64,000 bases of DNA from NCBI GenBank assembly GCA_038207585.1, contig JBBQZP010000021.1, forward strand, positions 1 through 64,000, given 5' to 3'. Under the pieces are notes generated by a model. It ran no database searches. It was not told the DNA's origin and worked only from the letters and a program-made list of their open reading frames with translations. Positions 1-7,797 of the stretch are shown piece by piece. Origin of the DNA: JBBQZP01 sp038207585. GTDB lineage: Bacteria > Pseudomonadota > Alphaproteobacteria > Rhodobacterales > Rhodobacteraceae. The position numbers were made by a program, and so were the translations under genes. How positions within the stretch are numbered: position 1 is the stretch's first letter; the number at the start of each line of letters is the position of its first letter.

Positions 1-50
1 AGCCTGCCCGCACCCGGCTACATGCCACGCCTCAGGATGACCCCTGACGC

Positions 51-140
51 GGAGAGGTGGCAGAGTGGTCGAATGCGGCGGTCTCGAAAACCGTTGTCGG
101 TGCAAGCCGACCCAGGGTTCGAATCCCTGTCTCTCCGCCA
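51..140 (+). tRNA. tRNA-Ser (anticodon CGA)
   Basis: The 90-nt sequence folds as a class II tRNA. The acceptor strands are GGAGAGG and TCTCTCC, the discriminator is G, and the CCA end is encoded. The anticodon stem GCGGT/ACCGT encloses the loop CTCGAAA, giving anticodon CGA, which reads UCG serine codons. There is a long variable arm typical of tRNA-Ser, and the T arm is CAGGG-TTCGAAT-CCCTG. The gene sits directly left of a group of AT-rich small genes, a common position for integrated elements. Confidence 0.97.
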
Positions 141-292
141 AAATCCCCATTAAGCTCTTGTTTTTACTGAAAAAATTTACGGCCTTGGATTTCTATTGCC
201 AATCTAGTGACAGTATTCGCGCGGTAGTTTCAGGGTGCCCACAAGCTTTCCCGCCCGCTATGATCGCCAAAACGTGATTGCGAGGAATGCCG

Positions 293-652
293 ATGAACCT
301 AGACCAAAAGACAATTGAAGCGATGAAAGCGGCGGGAATTTCTTTCGTCGGTTCGGTGCCTGCGCCTTGGGGCGGTATTACCAAAACCTTGGAACCGGAA
401 GACGTAGCCCCCTTCGTCAAAGACCGCGAAGAATGGTTTGCCCGGAAAAACGGGGCGTTCAAGGAACAGTATCTTGATTGGGTCGCGACCTACGGCGAAC
501 CACGTTGCGGCGCGAAGACTTCGAAGGGAACCCCGTGCAAGAACTCCGTTAGCGGCGGCATTCAACGCCCGTTCGAAGTTTGGCTTCAAGAAGACGGCGG
601 GTTCTGCCATGTTCACGGCGGCGCAACCAGCAAAGAAGCGCGGCAAAGATAA
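293..652 (+). CDS. hypothetical protein with Cys/His zinc-ribbon-like motif
   Basis: A 119-residue protein of unknown function. I chose the ATG at 293 because AGGA at 283-286 is well spaced before it; an ATG at 287 and a TTG at 278 are alternatives. The C-terminal half carries C72-GAKTSKGTP-C82 and later FC105HVH108GG, a Cys/Cys/Cys/His set that could bind zinc. Similar CGAKT...C...HGG small proteins are common in prophages and integrated elements of alphaproteobacteria (from memory). The base composition is lower in GC than the urease genes to the right. It forms a short run with the next two genes. The role is unknown; a structural or DNA-associated phage protein is one possibility. Confidence 0.72.
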   Translation: MNLDQKTIEAMKAAGISFVGSVPAPWGGITKTLEPEDVAPFVKDREEWFARKNGAFKEQYLDWVATYGEPRCGAKTSKGTPCKNSVSGGIQRPFEVWLQEDGGFCHVHGGATSKEARQR

Positions 653-663
653 AGGGGTATAAT

Positions 664-852
664 TTGGAAAATCGCGACGAAATACTTTTGGAAGTGGCCC
701 GTCTAATTTGGCGGCGTAAGATAACAATTGCCGAACTTTACGAAGTGCTTGGCGTTGATCTTGACGACGTTCAACATAGTGACCCTAGCAACGTTGTGAC
801 CGAACTAGCGGGCGTATTCACTGGCTGGCACAACCCGCCGACAGAAAATTAA
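664..852 (+). CDS. hypothetical small protein (TTG start)
   Basis: A 62-residue protein. The preferred start is TTG at 664 because AAAGGGG at 651-657 is a strong ribosome site six bases upstream, overlapping the previous gene's stop; a longer reading frame in the same phase lacks such a site. The protein starts with a predicted helix (ENRDEILLEVARLIWRRK) and contains ITIAELYEVLGVDLDDV, which could be a small helix-turn-helix-like helical domain. I recognise no family. Translation is probably coupled to the upstream zinc-ribbon-like gene. AT-rich codon use suggests transfer. Confidence 0.6.
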   Translation: MENRDEILLEVARLIWRRKITIAELYEVLGVDLDDVQHSDPSNVVTELAGVFTGWHNPPTEN

Positions 853-870
853 ATTAAGAGGAACATTTTT

Positions 871-1071
871 GTGATTGATGAAGCAAAAATTCAAGCGCGA
901 CTTACTCAAATTCACGACCGTATTCAATGGTTAGCTGATGAAGAAGCTAGAGCCGCATGGGTCAAAGGTGCCGCTGCGGACGGTAGGTTTTGGCCCGAAA
1001 AACTTCGCCTATTGGATGAAGCGGAAGCGCTTCTTGATAAATTAGAAGCGGGTATTCTGAACAAGAACTAA
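871..1071 (+). CDS. hypothetical small helical protein (GTG start)
   Basis: A 66-residue protein starting with GTG at 871 behind AAGAGGA at 856-862. It is almost entirely predicted helix, rich in Ala, Glu and Leu (LLDEAEALLDKLEAG near the end), and could form a coiled coil. No family is recognised. It is the last of three AT-rich genes following tRNA-Ser. Its stop codon overlaps the A-run that forms the U-tract of the minus-strand urease terminator, so the element and the urease operon meet tail to tail here. Confidence 0.6.
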   Translation: MIDEAKIQARLTQIHDRIQWLADEEARAAWVKGAAADGRFWPEKLRLLDEAEALLDKLEAGILNKN

Positions 1072-1102
1072 AAAAGCCCCGGCGCTTTGCAGCAACCGGG
1101 GC
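1070..1102 (-). terminator. rho-independent terminator of the urease operon
   Basis: On the minus strand a GCCCCGG / CCGGGGC stem (1096-1102 with 1076-1082) with a 13-nt loop is followed by six T residues (1070-1075). It lies about 200 bases past the ureG stop and so should end the urease transcript. On the plus strand no T-run follows, so it would be a poor terminator for the three small genes. Confidence 0.75.
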
Positions 1103-1128
1103 AGTCGGTCCAAGTTGGCCCTTGGATT

Positions 1129-1284
1129 TCAGAAACAGGCTTCAAAAATACCCACAATTAAGCGGTCGGCGTCGGGGTCAACGCCCGCAGCAACAGCCGC
1201 TTGGCGCAAGGTCTGCCCTTGGGCGACCGGAACCACAGCGCAGGCCGGGAAGCCCCGCAGCGGGTCGGATGGCGCAGCCCCGTG
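1129..1284 (-). pseudogene. open fragment downstream of ureG, possible gene remnant
   Basis: The stretch between the urease terminator and the ureG stop (1103-1308) has no annotated gene. On the minus strand it keeps a 51-codon open frame with protein-like composition (PVAQGQTLRQAAVAAGVDP) ending at a TGA at 1129-1131. It has no ATG and an in-frame stop directly upstream, so it could be the 3' end of a gene whose 5' part was lost. No family is recognised. It may also be chance in GC-rich DNA. Confidence 0.3.
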
Positions 1285-1308
1285 TCACTACTGCGATGCC
1301 GGGGCCCC

Positions 1309-1929
1309 TCACCCCAACTCCAGCCCGCCTTCCCGCTCCAGAAACGCCACGACCTCCGCCACCCCTTCCCCCACCCGCAGCCGTGCCATCACATAGGGCC
1401 GGGCGCCCCGCGCAAAGCGTGTGTCGGATTCCAGCAGCGCCAGATCTACCCCCACATGCGGTGCAAGGTCGGTCTTGTTCACCACCAGCAGGTCGGATCG
1501 TGCCACCCCCGGCCCGCGTTTTCGGGGGATGTCCTGACCGGCCGCAGTGTCGATGATATAAATCGCAAGATCGGCGAGTTCGGGGCTGAAGGTTGCGGCC
1601 AGATTGTCACCGCCGCTTTCGATCAGGATCAGGTCCAGATCGGGAAACGCCACGCGCAACTCGGCCACGGCCGCAAGATTGATCGAGGCATCCTCGCGGA
1701 TCGCGGTGTGCGGGCAACCCCCGGTTTCCACGCCCCGGATGCGGCCTTCGGGCAGCACCTGCGCACGCACCAGATAATCGGCATCCTCGCGCGTGTAGAT
1801 ATCATTCGTGATCACCGCCATGGAACAGCGATGCGCAAGCGCGCGGCACAGCTGTTCGGTCAGCGTCGTCTTGCCCACGCCCACCGGGCCGCCGATGCCC
1901 ACGCGCAGGGGGCCGTGAGAGGCTGTCAT
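1309..1929 (-). CDS. ureG: urease accessory GTPase UreG
   Basis: A 206-residue SIMIBI-class GTPase whose GTP hydrolysis drives nickel delivery to urease with UreF, UreD (UreH) and UreE. Visible motifs are the P-loop GPVGVGKTT near the N-terminus, the Cys-Pro-His nickel motif in GGCPHTA, ESGGDN, and the G4 motif VVNKTDLA. The length is normal for the family. It is the last gene of the minus-strand urease operon; its ATG overlaps the ureF stop by four bases, implying coupled translation. The terminator at 1070-1102 follows. Confidence 0.97.
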   Translation of the reverse strand: MTASHGPLRVGIGGPVGVGKTTLTEQLCRALAHRCSMAVITNDIYTREDADYLVRAQVLPEGRIRGVETGGCPHTAIREDASINLAAVAELRVAFPDLDLILIESGGDNLAATFSPELADLAIYIIDTAAGQDIPRKRGPGVARSDLLVVNKTDLAPHVGVDLALLESDTRFARGARPYVMARLRVGEGVAEVVAFLEREGGLELG

Positions 1930-2567
1930 GTCTTGAAAATCCTTACGTCCAGAGTTTCATGCGCCATCGCAGCCATGTCAGCGCGAAAAGCGCAGGTGGC
2001 GATGTCGTCCAGCGTGGCCGTTGCGGCCTTGGTCGCCAAAGTGTCAATAAGGGGGTGCAGGCGGGCCAGCACACCCTGCCCCTCGGTCTGACCCAAGGGA
2101 ATGAACCGCACCGCCGCCGACACTAGGCTTGCGGCAAAGGCGTGCAGATAAAGTGCGGCCACCTGTGCGGGCGGCAGATCAAGGCCACGCGCCGCCTCGG
2201 CAACGGCCACGGGCAAGGCGCGGGGGGTGCGCCCCTGCCCGGCCAAAGCGCCGGTTGTCGCAGCAAAGGCCGCCCCCTGCTCGCAGGTTTCGCGCAGCCG
2301 CTCGCCGCTTGCACACAGCGCGCGAGCATAGACATCCAACGCGTCAAGATCGGACCCGGCGCGCAGACCGCAGGCCAGCATAATCGCATCCGACCGCCCC
2401 GCGCCGTGGTGCAGAATATCGACCAGCCATTCGTGCAGACTGGCGGCATCCGTCACCTCCCCTGTGGCCATTGCGACCTCAAGCCCGTGCGAATAGGCGT
2501 AAGCGCCCGTCGGAAAGGCGGGCGACAGCCATTGCACAAGGCGCAGAAGATCGGCGGTCCGGGTCAT
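1926..2567 (-). CDS. ureF: urease accessory protein UreF
   Basis: A 213-residue all-helical protein of the UreF family, which bridges UreD on apo-urease and the UreG GTPase during metallocentre assembly. Characteristic segments include LVQWLSPAFPTGAYAYSHGLE at the N-terminus and the conserved C-terminal RFIPLGQTEGQ. The length is usual for the family. It lies 24 bases after ureE and overlaps ureG by ATGA. Position and order match E-F-G in other alphaproteobacterial urease clusters. Confidence 0.95.
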   Translation of the reverse strand: MTRTADLLRLVQWLSPAFPTGAYAYSHGLEVAMATGEVTDAASLHEWLVDILHHGAGRSDAIMLACGLRAGSDLDALDVYARALCASGERLRETCEQGAAFAATTGALAGQGRTPRALPVAVAEAARGLDLPPAQVAALYLHAFAASLVSAAVRFIPLGQTEGQGVLARLHPLIDTLATKAATATLDDIATCAFRADMAAMAHETLDVRIFKT

Positions 2568-2591
2568 GCGGGGCAGAATATGCGGGACGGA

Positions 2592-3044
2592 TCAGCCATG
2601 CGAATGGCCCATCGTGCGGCCTATTCCATAAGCGCCGCCCTCTGGCGCAAAGGCCGCGCGAGCGGGCCGCACCCCGGCCCCAAGCCCGCGCAGCATATCT
2701 GCCAGAACCGCATCGGCGCGGATTACCAGATGATCAGGGCCGATCTGGCAGGGCGTGTGCCGGTTGCCAATGTGCCAGGCCAGACGGGGCAGATCGCCGG
2801 TGATGATCAGCACGTCTTCTTGCGCTGCCACCACTTCAACCAGCCGCCCGTCGGCAAGCTGGAACGCCTCGCCGCCAGTCAGATTTGTCGTCTCGGCAAG
2901 GTCCACCATGAACCCCGCGCCCGAGGCTGTTTGCAGCCGTTTGCGGCGCAAGAACCGCTCCTCATAGCTAAGGGTCACCATATCCTGCGCGCCCGTCCAC
3001 TGACTTTGGCGTAAAACGGAACGTGCGGGGGGAAGATCGGTCAT
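2592..3044 (-). CDS. ureE: urease nickel metallochaperone UreE
   Basis: A 150-residue UreE, the dimeric nickel chaperone that feeds UreG. The central AWHIGNRHTPCQI segment holds the conserved nickel-binding His of the family. The C-terminus has only a short His tail (MGHSHG) instead of the long His-rich tail of Klebsiella UreE. The start is ATG at 3044 with GGAGG just upstream. The gap from ureC to ureE, about 490 bases, is unusually wide and holds a gene on the other strand, so ureEFG may have their own promoter or depend on read-through. Confidence 0.93.
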   Translation of the reverse strand: MTDLPPARSVLRQSQWTGAQDMVTLSYEERFLRRKRLQTASGAGFMVDLAETTNLTGGEAFQLADGRLVEVVAAQEDVLIITGDLPRLAWHIGNRHTPCQIGPDHLVIRADAVLADMLRGLGAGVRPARAAFAPEGGAYGIGRTMGHSHG

Positions 3045-3118
3045 TTGGCCTCCGGGTTTTAGCGATTCGTTAGGGATATGGCGCGAACAATGTGGGAACA
3101 GGAAAGAGGAGCCGCCCC

Positions 3119-3439
3119 ATGCACCACCCCAGCCCCGCTGATGAACTGGCTGAAATACGCGCAGATATCGCCCGCCTTCAGGCGCGAGAAGCGGTGTTGC
3201 AAAGGGCGTTTCTGACCGATCCGCTGAAAGGATCGGTTGGCCGGTTCAACGCGATCGAAGTCGTGCAGACCACAGCGCGCATTTTCGACAAGCGCCTGTT
3301 GCCCGAAGCGATCCGTGACGATCCGAAATACTGGCGCGATCTGATCACCCAGATCGTGCGGTGCCGTGATGTCCGCCCGCCCGCACCCCGGCCCGGCTGG
3401 CCGATCCGCGCGGTGCATGCGCAAACGGCACTGCACTGA
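3119..3439 (+). CDS. conserved-type hypothetical protein, opposite to the urease operon
   Basis: A 106-residue protein encoded on the plus strand inside the ureC-ureE gap of the minus-strand urease operon. The ATG at 3119 follows a strong purine-rich site AGGAAAGAGGAG at 3100-3111. The N-terminal half is helical and charged (LAEIRADIARLQAREAVLQ), followed by a conserved-looking block around RIFDKRLLPEAIRDDP and WRDLITQIVRC. I recognise no domain. A chorismate mutase AroQ helix was considered because of the N-terminal helix, but the catalytic pattern is not visible. Its transcript would be antisense to any ureC-ureE read-through RNA. The function is unknown. Confidence 0.65.
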   Translation: MHHPSPADELAEIRADIARLQAREAVLQRAFLTDPLKGSVGRFNAIEVVQTTARIFDKRLLPEAIRDDPKYWRDLITQIVRCRDVRPPAPRPGWPIRAVHAQTALH

Positions 3440-3536
3440 AAGTTCGGGCAGCGGCGCAATAGACCCGAACGTGGCAGTGGCAAGCCTGACTGACAGAGCC
3501 GCCGGAAAGGCAGCAATCGGTTCGTTTGCGCCCGCA

Positions 3537-5243
3537 TCAATACAGGAAATAGCGCTGCGCAAGGGGCAACTCCTTTGCGGGCGCGCAGGTCAGAACCTCG
3601 CCATCTGCCCGCACCTCATAGGTTTCAGGGTTCACCTCGATCTGCGGGCGGGAGTCGTTCAGAACCATATCGGCCTTGCCGATGTTGCGTGTGCCTTGCA
3701 CGGCCAGCACGGTCTTCTCCAGCCCCAGCCGATCCGACACACCGCCCGCCAAAGCCGATTGAGATATAAAGGTCGCGCAACTGGCCTTCATCGCCCGCCC
3801 CAAAGCGCCAAACATCGGCCGGGAATAATAGGGCTGCGCGGGGATGGAGCCATTCGGATCGCCCATCTGCGCACACACAATCATGCCGCCCATCAGCACC
3901 ATGTCTGGCTTCGCCCCAAAGAACGCGGGCGACCACAGCACGAGGTCGGCGCGCTTTCCCACCTGGATGGACCCGATATGGGCGGCCATACCATGCGTGA
4001 TGGCAGGGTTGATGGTATATTTCGCAATGTAGCGGCGAACGCGGAAATTGTCGTTCGCACCGGTTTCCTGCAACAATCGCCCGCGCTGCGCCTTCATCTT
4101 GCTGGCGGTCTGCCAGGTGCGGATGATCACCTCGCCCACCCGCCCCATTGCCTGACTGTCGGAACTGATCACCGAAAACGCGCCCATGTCGTGCAGCACA
4201 TCTTCTGCCGCAATCGTCTCGCGCCGGATGCGGCTTTCGGCGAATGCCACATCCTCGGGGATCGACCGATCCAGGTGGTGGCATACCATCAGCATATCCA
4301 GATGCTCTTCGACCGTGTTCACCGTGTAGGGCATCGTCGGGTTGGTCGAACTGGGGATCACATTTGCCGAGCCGACCACCTTGATGATATCGGGCGCATG
4401 GCCGCCGCCCGCACCTTCGGTGTGAAAGGCGTGGATCGTGCGGCCCTTGATCGCGGCAAGAGTGTTTTCCACGAACCCGGACTCGTTCAGCGTATCGGTA
4501 TGGATCATGACCTGCACATCCATATCGTCGGCGACCGACAGGCAGCAATCAATCGCCGCCGGAGTCGTGCCCCAGTCTTCGTGCAGTTTCAACGCGCAAG
4601 CCCCGGCATCGACCATTTCCACCAAGGCCGCAGGCAGGCTGGCATTGCCCTTGCCGGACAGGCCGTAGTTCATGGGGATCGCGTCCAAAGCCTGCAACAT
4701 CCGGCCAATGTGCCACGGCCCCGGCGTGCAGGTGGTGGCCAGCGTGCCATGTGCGGGGCCCGTGCCGCCGCCCAGCATCGTGGTGATGCCCGAATGAAGC
4801 GCATCCTCGGCCTGCTGCGGGCAGATGAAGTGGATATGCGCGTCCATTCCACCCGCCGTCAGGATACGCCCTTCACCCGCAATCACTTCGGTGCCGGGCC
4901 CGATGATGATGGTGACACCGGGTTGCGTATCGGGATTGCCCGCCTTGCCGATCGCGTGGATCAGACCGTCGCGCAGGCCGACATCGGCCTTGTAGATACC
5001 CGTCACGTCGACGATCAGCGCATTGGTGATCACCGTATCGACCGCCCCGCCAGACCGCGGGATCTGGCTTTGCCCCATGCCGTCGCGGATAACCTTGCCG
5101 CCGCCGAATTTCACTTCTTCTCCGTAGGTTGTAAGATCTTTTTCAACCTCGATGACAAGTTCGGTATCGGCCAGCCGCACGCGGTCACCCACCGTCGGGC
5201 CATACATCGCAGCATAAGCGGCACGAGAGATTTCAACGGGCAT
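3537..5243 (-). CDS. ureC: urease alpha subunit UreC
   Basis: The 568-residue catalytic subunit of urease, which hydrolyses urea to ammonia and carbamate in the cytoplasm. The dinickel site is complete: His136 and His138 (DAHIHF), the carbamylated Lys219 in LKLHEDWG with His221, His248 (MIHTD), His274 (FHTEGAGGGH) and the later Asp in SSDSQAMGR. The flap Cys/His region (MVCHHLD) is also present. Numbering is offset by +2 from the Klebsiella enzyme. It lies downstream of ureB and a small gene, consistent with a three-subunit (A, B, C) bacterial urease. Confidence 0.99.
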   Translation of the reverse strand: MPVEISRAAYAAMYGPTVGDRVRLADTELVIEVEKDLTTYGEEVKFGGGKVIRDGMGQSQIPRSGGAVDTVITNALIVDVTGIYKADVGLRDGLIHAIGKAGNPDTQPGVTIIIGPGTEVIAGEGRILTAGGMDAHIHFICPQQAEDALHSGITTMLGGGTGPAHGTLATTCTPGPWHIGRMLQALDAIPMNYGLSGKGNASLPAALVEMVDAGACALKLHEDWGTTPAAIDCCLSVADDMDVQVMIHTDTLNESGFVENTLAAIKGRTIHAFHTEGAGGGHAPDIIKVVGSANVIPSSTNPTMPYTVNTVEEHLDMLMVCHHLDRSIPEDVAFAESRIRRETIAAEDVLHDMGAFSVISSDSQAMGRVGEVIIRTWQTASKMKAQRGRLLQETGANDNFRVRRYIAKYTINPAITHGMAAHIGSIQVGKRADLVLWSPAFFGAKPDMVLMGGMIVCAQMGDPNGSIPAQPYYSRPMFGALGRAMKASCATFISQSALAGGVSDRLGLEKTVLAVQGTRNIGKADMVLNDSRPQIEVNPETYEVRADGEVLTCAPAKELPLAQRYFLY

Positions 5244-5273
5244 GCGTCACACCTTTTCTTTGGGCAGGCTCAG

Positions 5274-5588
5274 TCATCCGGGCAGTTTCGGCCCGCGTTT
5301 GGTCAGCCGCGCTGCATTGGCGCGGGTTTTCTGGCGCAAGGGCTTGGTCGCGGCCAGAACGATACCCGCAGGCGATTTTCCCGCCATCATGGCGGTCCCG
5401 GCGGCGACGCCTGACGCGATGGCGGCAGACGATTTCTCGTGCACCATCCGGTTGTTTTCGCCGGGCGTAGTGTTCCACCCTCCGGCCATGCCCATCATGC
5501 GCATCGCGATCACGCTTTGCGCCTCGGTGATCATCAGGGTCATCTGCATCGACAAACGCATCATTTCGGCGGCGGAATAGGGTTTCAT
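5274..5588 (-). CDS. small Ala/Met-rich protein in the urease operon
   Basis: A 104-residue protein between ureB and ureC. ATG at 5588 is preferred because GGAGAG lies seven bases upstream; an in-frame TTG at 5603 is less likely. It is rich in Met and Ala (MRLSMQMTLMITEAQSVIAMRMMGMAGG, quoted here only by its ends MRLSMQM and MRMMGMAGG), then a basic tail (PLRQKTRANAARLTKRGPK). Similar proteins in Rhodobacterales have been loosely named antifreeze or phasin-like (from memory); neither name is supported by a mechanism. Its place between two structural subunit genes suggests a linked role, but none is known. Confidence 0.75.
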   Translation of the reverse strand: MKPYSAAEMMRLSMQMTLMITEAQSVIAMRMMGMAGGWNTTPGENNRMVHEKSSAAIASGVAAGTAMMAGKSPAGIVLAATKPLRQKTRANAARLTKRGPKLPG

Positions 5589-5621
5589 TCTGGTTCTCTC
5601 CAAGGGGCCACTGGTGGCACC

Positions 5622-5927
5622 CTACACAACGCCCATCACAGCCTGATTGAAGCCGAAAACTTTGCGTGCCCCACCGTAAGGCACCAGCCGCACCTCGCGG
5701 CTTTGCCCCGGCTCGAACCGAACAGCGGTGCCTGCCGCGATGTCCAACCGCATGCCGCGTGCCGCCGCTCGGTCAAACGACAGGCCGCCGTTGGTTTCGG
5801 CAAAGTGGTAATGGCTGCCAACCTGAATCGGCCGGTCGCCGGTATTGGCGACCATCAGGGTCAGGGAAGTCGCCCCCGCATTCAGGGTGATCATGCCCGC
5901 CGCTGGCATCACCTCGCCGGGGATCAC
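5622..5927 (-). CDS. ureB: urease beta subunit UreB
   Basis: A 101-residue structural subunit of urease with the family signature GEVMPAAGMITLNAG at the start, then VGSHYHFAETN and the C-terminal VRLVPYGGARKVFGFN. It assembles with UreA and UreC into the (ABC)3 enzyme. Its ATG overlaps the end of the hupE/ureJ gene by four bases, so the two are translationally coupled. Confidence 0.97.
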   Translation of the reverse strand: MIPGEVMPAAGMITLNAGATSLTLMVANTGDRPIQVGSHYHFAETNGGLSFDRAAARGMRLDIAAGTAVRFEPGQSREVRLVPYGGARKVFGFNQAVMGVV

Positions 5928-6502
5928 AGCGCACCCGCAGACACAAGCGCCAACCCCGCCACAGCGGTCAAGCCCCCCAGACCGCGCGCCAGACCGCGCC
6001 GCTCCATCCGCACCAAAGCCAGCCCTACCGCAAGCCCCACCAGATGCAGTGCCAAGGTTGACACCACAAAGCCGGCCCCAAACGCCACAAATCCAGCCGC
6101 CGGGCTTTCAACGCCATGCGCAACGCCGTGCGCTGCACCAAACACCGCTATCCCCGCCAGCCCCAGCGCCACCGGCACGCGAAGCGCCAGCGCCGCCGCC
6201 ACGCCCAAAAGTACGACCGAGGCCAGAATCATCGGCTCCACCATCGGCACCGCGATGCCTGCACGCCCCAGCACGCCCCCGCCAACCAGTGCGGCAAGAA
6301 AGGCAAGCGGCATCGACCAGATCGCCCGCCCGCCCGTGACAGCGGCCCACAGGCCGACCGCAACCATCGCCAGAACATGATCCGCCCCCCCGATCGGATG
6401 CGTCAGGCCGGGCAGGAACGCGCCCGCCAAATCATGCCTGGGATGCGCCAGCGCGATTCCGGGCAGGGTCGCAAACATCAGTGCCATTGATATGTAACGC
6501 AT
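5924..6502 (-). CDS. ureJ: HupE/UreJ-family nickel transporter
   Basis: A 192-residue membrane protein with an N-terminal signal-like segment ending ALAHPRHD and about six further hydrophobic helices. The hallmark HPIGGADHVLAMVAVGLWA nickel motif of HupE/UreJ proteins follows the first mature residues. The family brings nickel into the cell for urease or hydrogenase. Its position between ureA and ureB, overlapping ureB, argues for nickel supply to this urease. Confidence 0.94.
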   Translation of the reverse strand: MRYISMALMFATLPGIALAHPRHDLAGAFLPGLTHPIGGADHVLAMVAVGLWAAVTGGRAIWSMPLAFLAALVGGGVLGRAGIAVPMVEPMILASVVLLGVAAALALRVPVALGLAGIAVFGAAHGVAHGVESPAAGFVAFGAGFVVSTLALHLVGLAVGLALVRMERRGLARGLGGLTAVAGLALVSAGAL

Positions 6503-6511
6503 TGAAATATC

Positions 6512-6814
6512 CTACCTTATCGGGTGATGAACGGTCACCAGCTTGGTGCCGTCGGGGAATGTCGCCTCGACCTGAATCGAGTGGATCATCTCGGGAATTC
6601 CCACCATACACTGTGCGGCGGTGATCACATGCGCGCCCGCTTCCATCAGATCGGCAACCGAGCGCCCGTCGCGCGCGCCCTCGACCACGAAATCTGAAAT
6701 GAGCGCCACGGCCTCGGGGTGGTTCAGCTTGACCCCCCGCGCCAGCCGCCCGCGCGCCACCATCGCGGCGAGGCTCAGCATCAGTTTTTCACGCTCGCGC
6801 GGGGAAAGGTTCAT
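6512..6814 (-). CDS. ureA: urease gamma subunit UreA
   Basis: A 100-residue subunit matching UreA along its whole length: the N-terminal MNLSPREREKLMLSLAAMVA, central VKLNHPEAVALISDFVVEGARDG region, and C-terminal VEATFPDGTKLVTVHHPI. It is separate from UreB, as is usual for proteobacterial three-gene ureases. It lies nine bases after ureD. Confidence 0.97.
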   Translation of the reverse strand: MNLSPREREKLMLSLAAMVARGRLARGVKLNHPEAVALISDFVVEGARDGRSVADLMEAGAHVITAAQCMVGIPEMIHSIQVEATFPDGTKLVTVHHPIR

Positions 6815-6823
6815 CCGTGGCTC

Positions 6824-7654
6824 CTAAATCTGCCAGACGCGGGGCAGCGCGCGGCCCCGCTGCACAACCGCCAGAAGCCGCAGCATCTGGAGCTGCATGG
6901 GCCAGCCATCGCGGGCCAGCAGGCGGATCACGCATTTGCCGTCAAAGCCGCTGGCCGCAGCCTCGACCCCTGTTTCAGTCAGCGTCGCCCGCACGGCGGC
7001 TACCGCATCTTCGGCGCCCTGCACCGCCAGAACCACCGTCGCAAAGGCCCGCGCGCCGCCCAGAATGGCGCCGTGCCCCGCTGCGGCGAGTGTCGCCGCC
7101 GTCAACTCCAGCGGTTCGATCATCACCGGGTGGCCGTCGCGCCAAATCTGGCGATCATCGCGAAAGTTCAGCGTCTTCAACGTCTCACCCATGGCCAGAC
7201 GGCCCAGAACCACGGTTTCCGCGAAAAGACAGCCCGCATCGCCGGAAAGATCAATCCGCGTGCTCCGGTGCAGTGCCGCGTCGTTGAACAGAATGGTTTC
7301 CTGCGGCAGCCAATCCAGATGCGCGCCTGCTCCAACGCGCAACGCCACCCGGACGCGCGCCTCACCAGCGCAGCTCGCATAGGCGCGCTCGGCTGTCTGG
7401 GTTGTCGCCACCGCCTGCGCGCCTGGCCCCAGATCAAGTGCAAATTCCAGCGTATCGCCCCCGGTCAGCCCGCCTGATGTATTCAGAAACACCACCTCGG
7501 GCACTGGGCCGAAGCTGCGCGGCAGAATGGCCTTGGCCGACCCCACCTGCCGCAGCCGTTGCAGGCGCGTCGCACCGCCGGACACAGTCAGAGCAACCGC
7601 AGCCTGACCGTGGCTGCGCTCCATCACAGGGGGTGGGGTAAGGGCATCAAGCAT
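6824..7654 (-). CDS. ureD: urease accessory protein UreD (UreH)
   Basis: A 276-residue UreD family protein, the scaffold that binds apo-urease and channels nickel with UreF and UreG. Family features are visible: LPRSFGPVPEVVFLNTSGGLTGGD (ends LPRSFGP and SGGLTGGD), TTQTAERAY, and LPQETILFNDA. It is the first gene of the urease operon. GGAGGT lies just three bases before the chosen ATG, slightly close. The 140 bases upstream, back to the kinase gene, should contain the operon promoter unless the polyol operon reads through. Confidence 0.95.
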   Translation of the reverse strand: MLDALTPPPVMERSHGQAAVALTVSGGATRLQRLRQVGSAKAILPRSFGPVPEVVFLNTSGGLTGGDTLEFALDLGPGAQAVATTQTAERAYASCAGEARVRVALRVGAGAHLDWLPQETILFNDAALHRSTRIDLSGDAGCLFAETVVLGRLAMGETLKTLNFRDDRQIWRDGHPVMIEPLELTAATLAAAGHGAILGGARAFATVVLAVQGAEDAVAAVRATLTETGVEAAASGFDGKCVIRLLARDGWPMQLQMLRLLAVVQRGRALPRVWQI

Positions 7655-7797
7655 GGGACCTCCGTCGCCACAGGATCACCCGGCGGGATGGTTGCCAAAT
7701 GGCAGCGGCACCGAAACGGCTCGCAATTCGGACGCGCAGGGGATTTGCCCGAAACGCGGGCGATTTGCTGAAACTTTAAGCGCGCAGGGAACTGGCT

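Noticed and set aside
51..1308. tRNA-flanked island bounded by a direct repeat of the tRNA end
   Set aside because: No copy of the tRNA 3' segment was found between 141 and 1308, and no integrase is present in the window.
1115..2091. Plus-strand frames across ureG and the spacer left of it
   Set aside because: They oppose ureG with its P-loop and metal motif, and lack ribosome sites or domains.
3366..5414. 682-codon open frame on the plus strand across ureC
   Set aside because: It is antisense to a clearly functional ureC with all active-site residues; long antisense frames are usual in GC-rich DNA, and the translated product is Arg/His-rich without domains.
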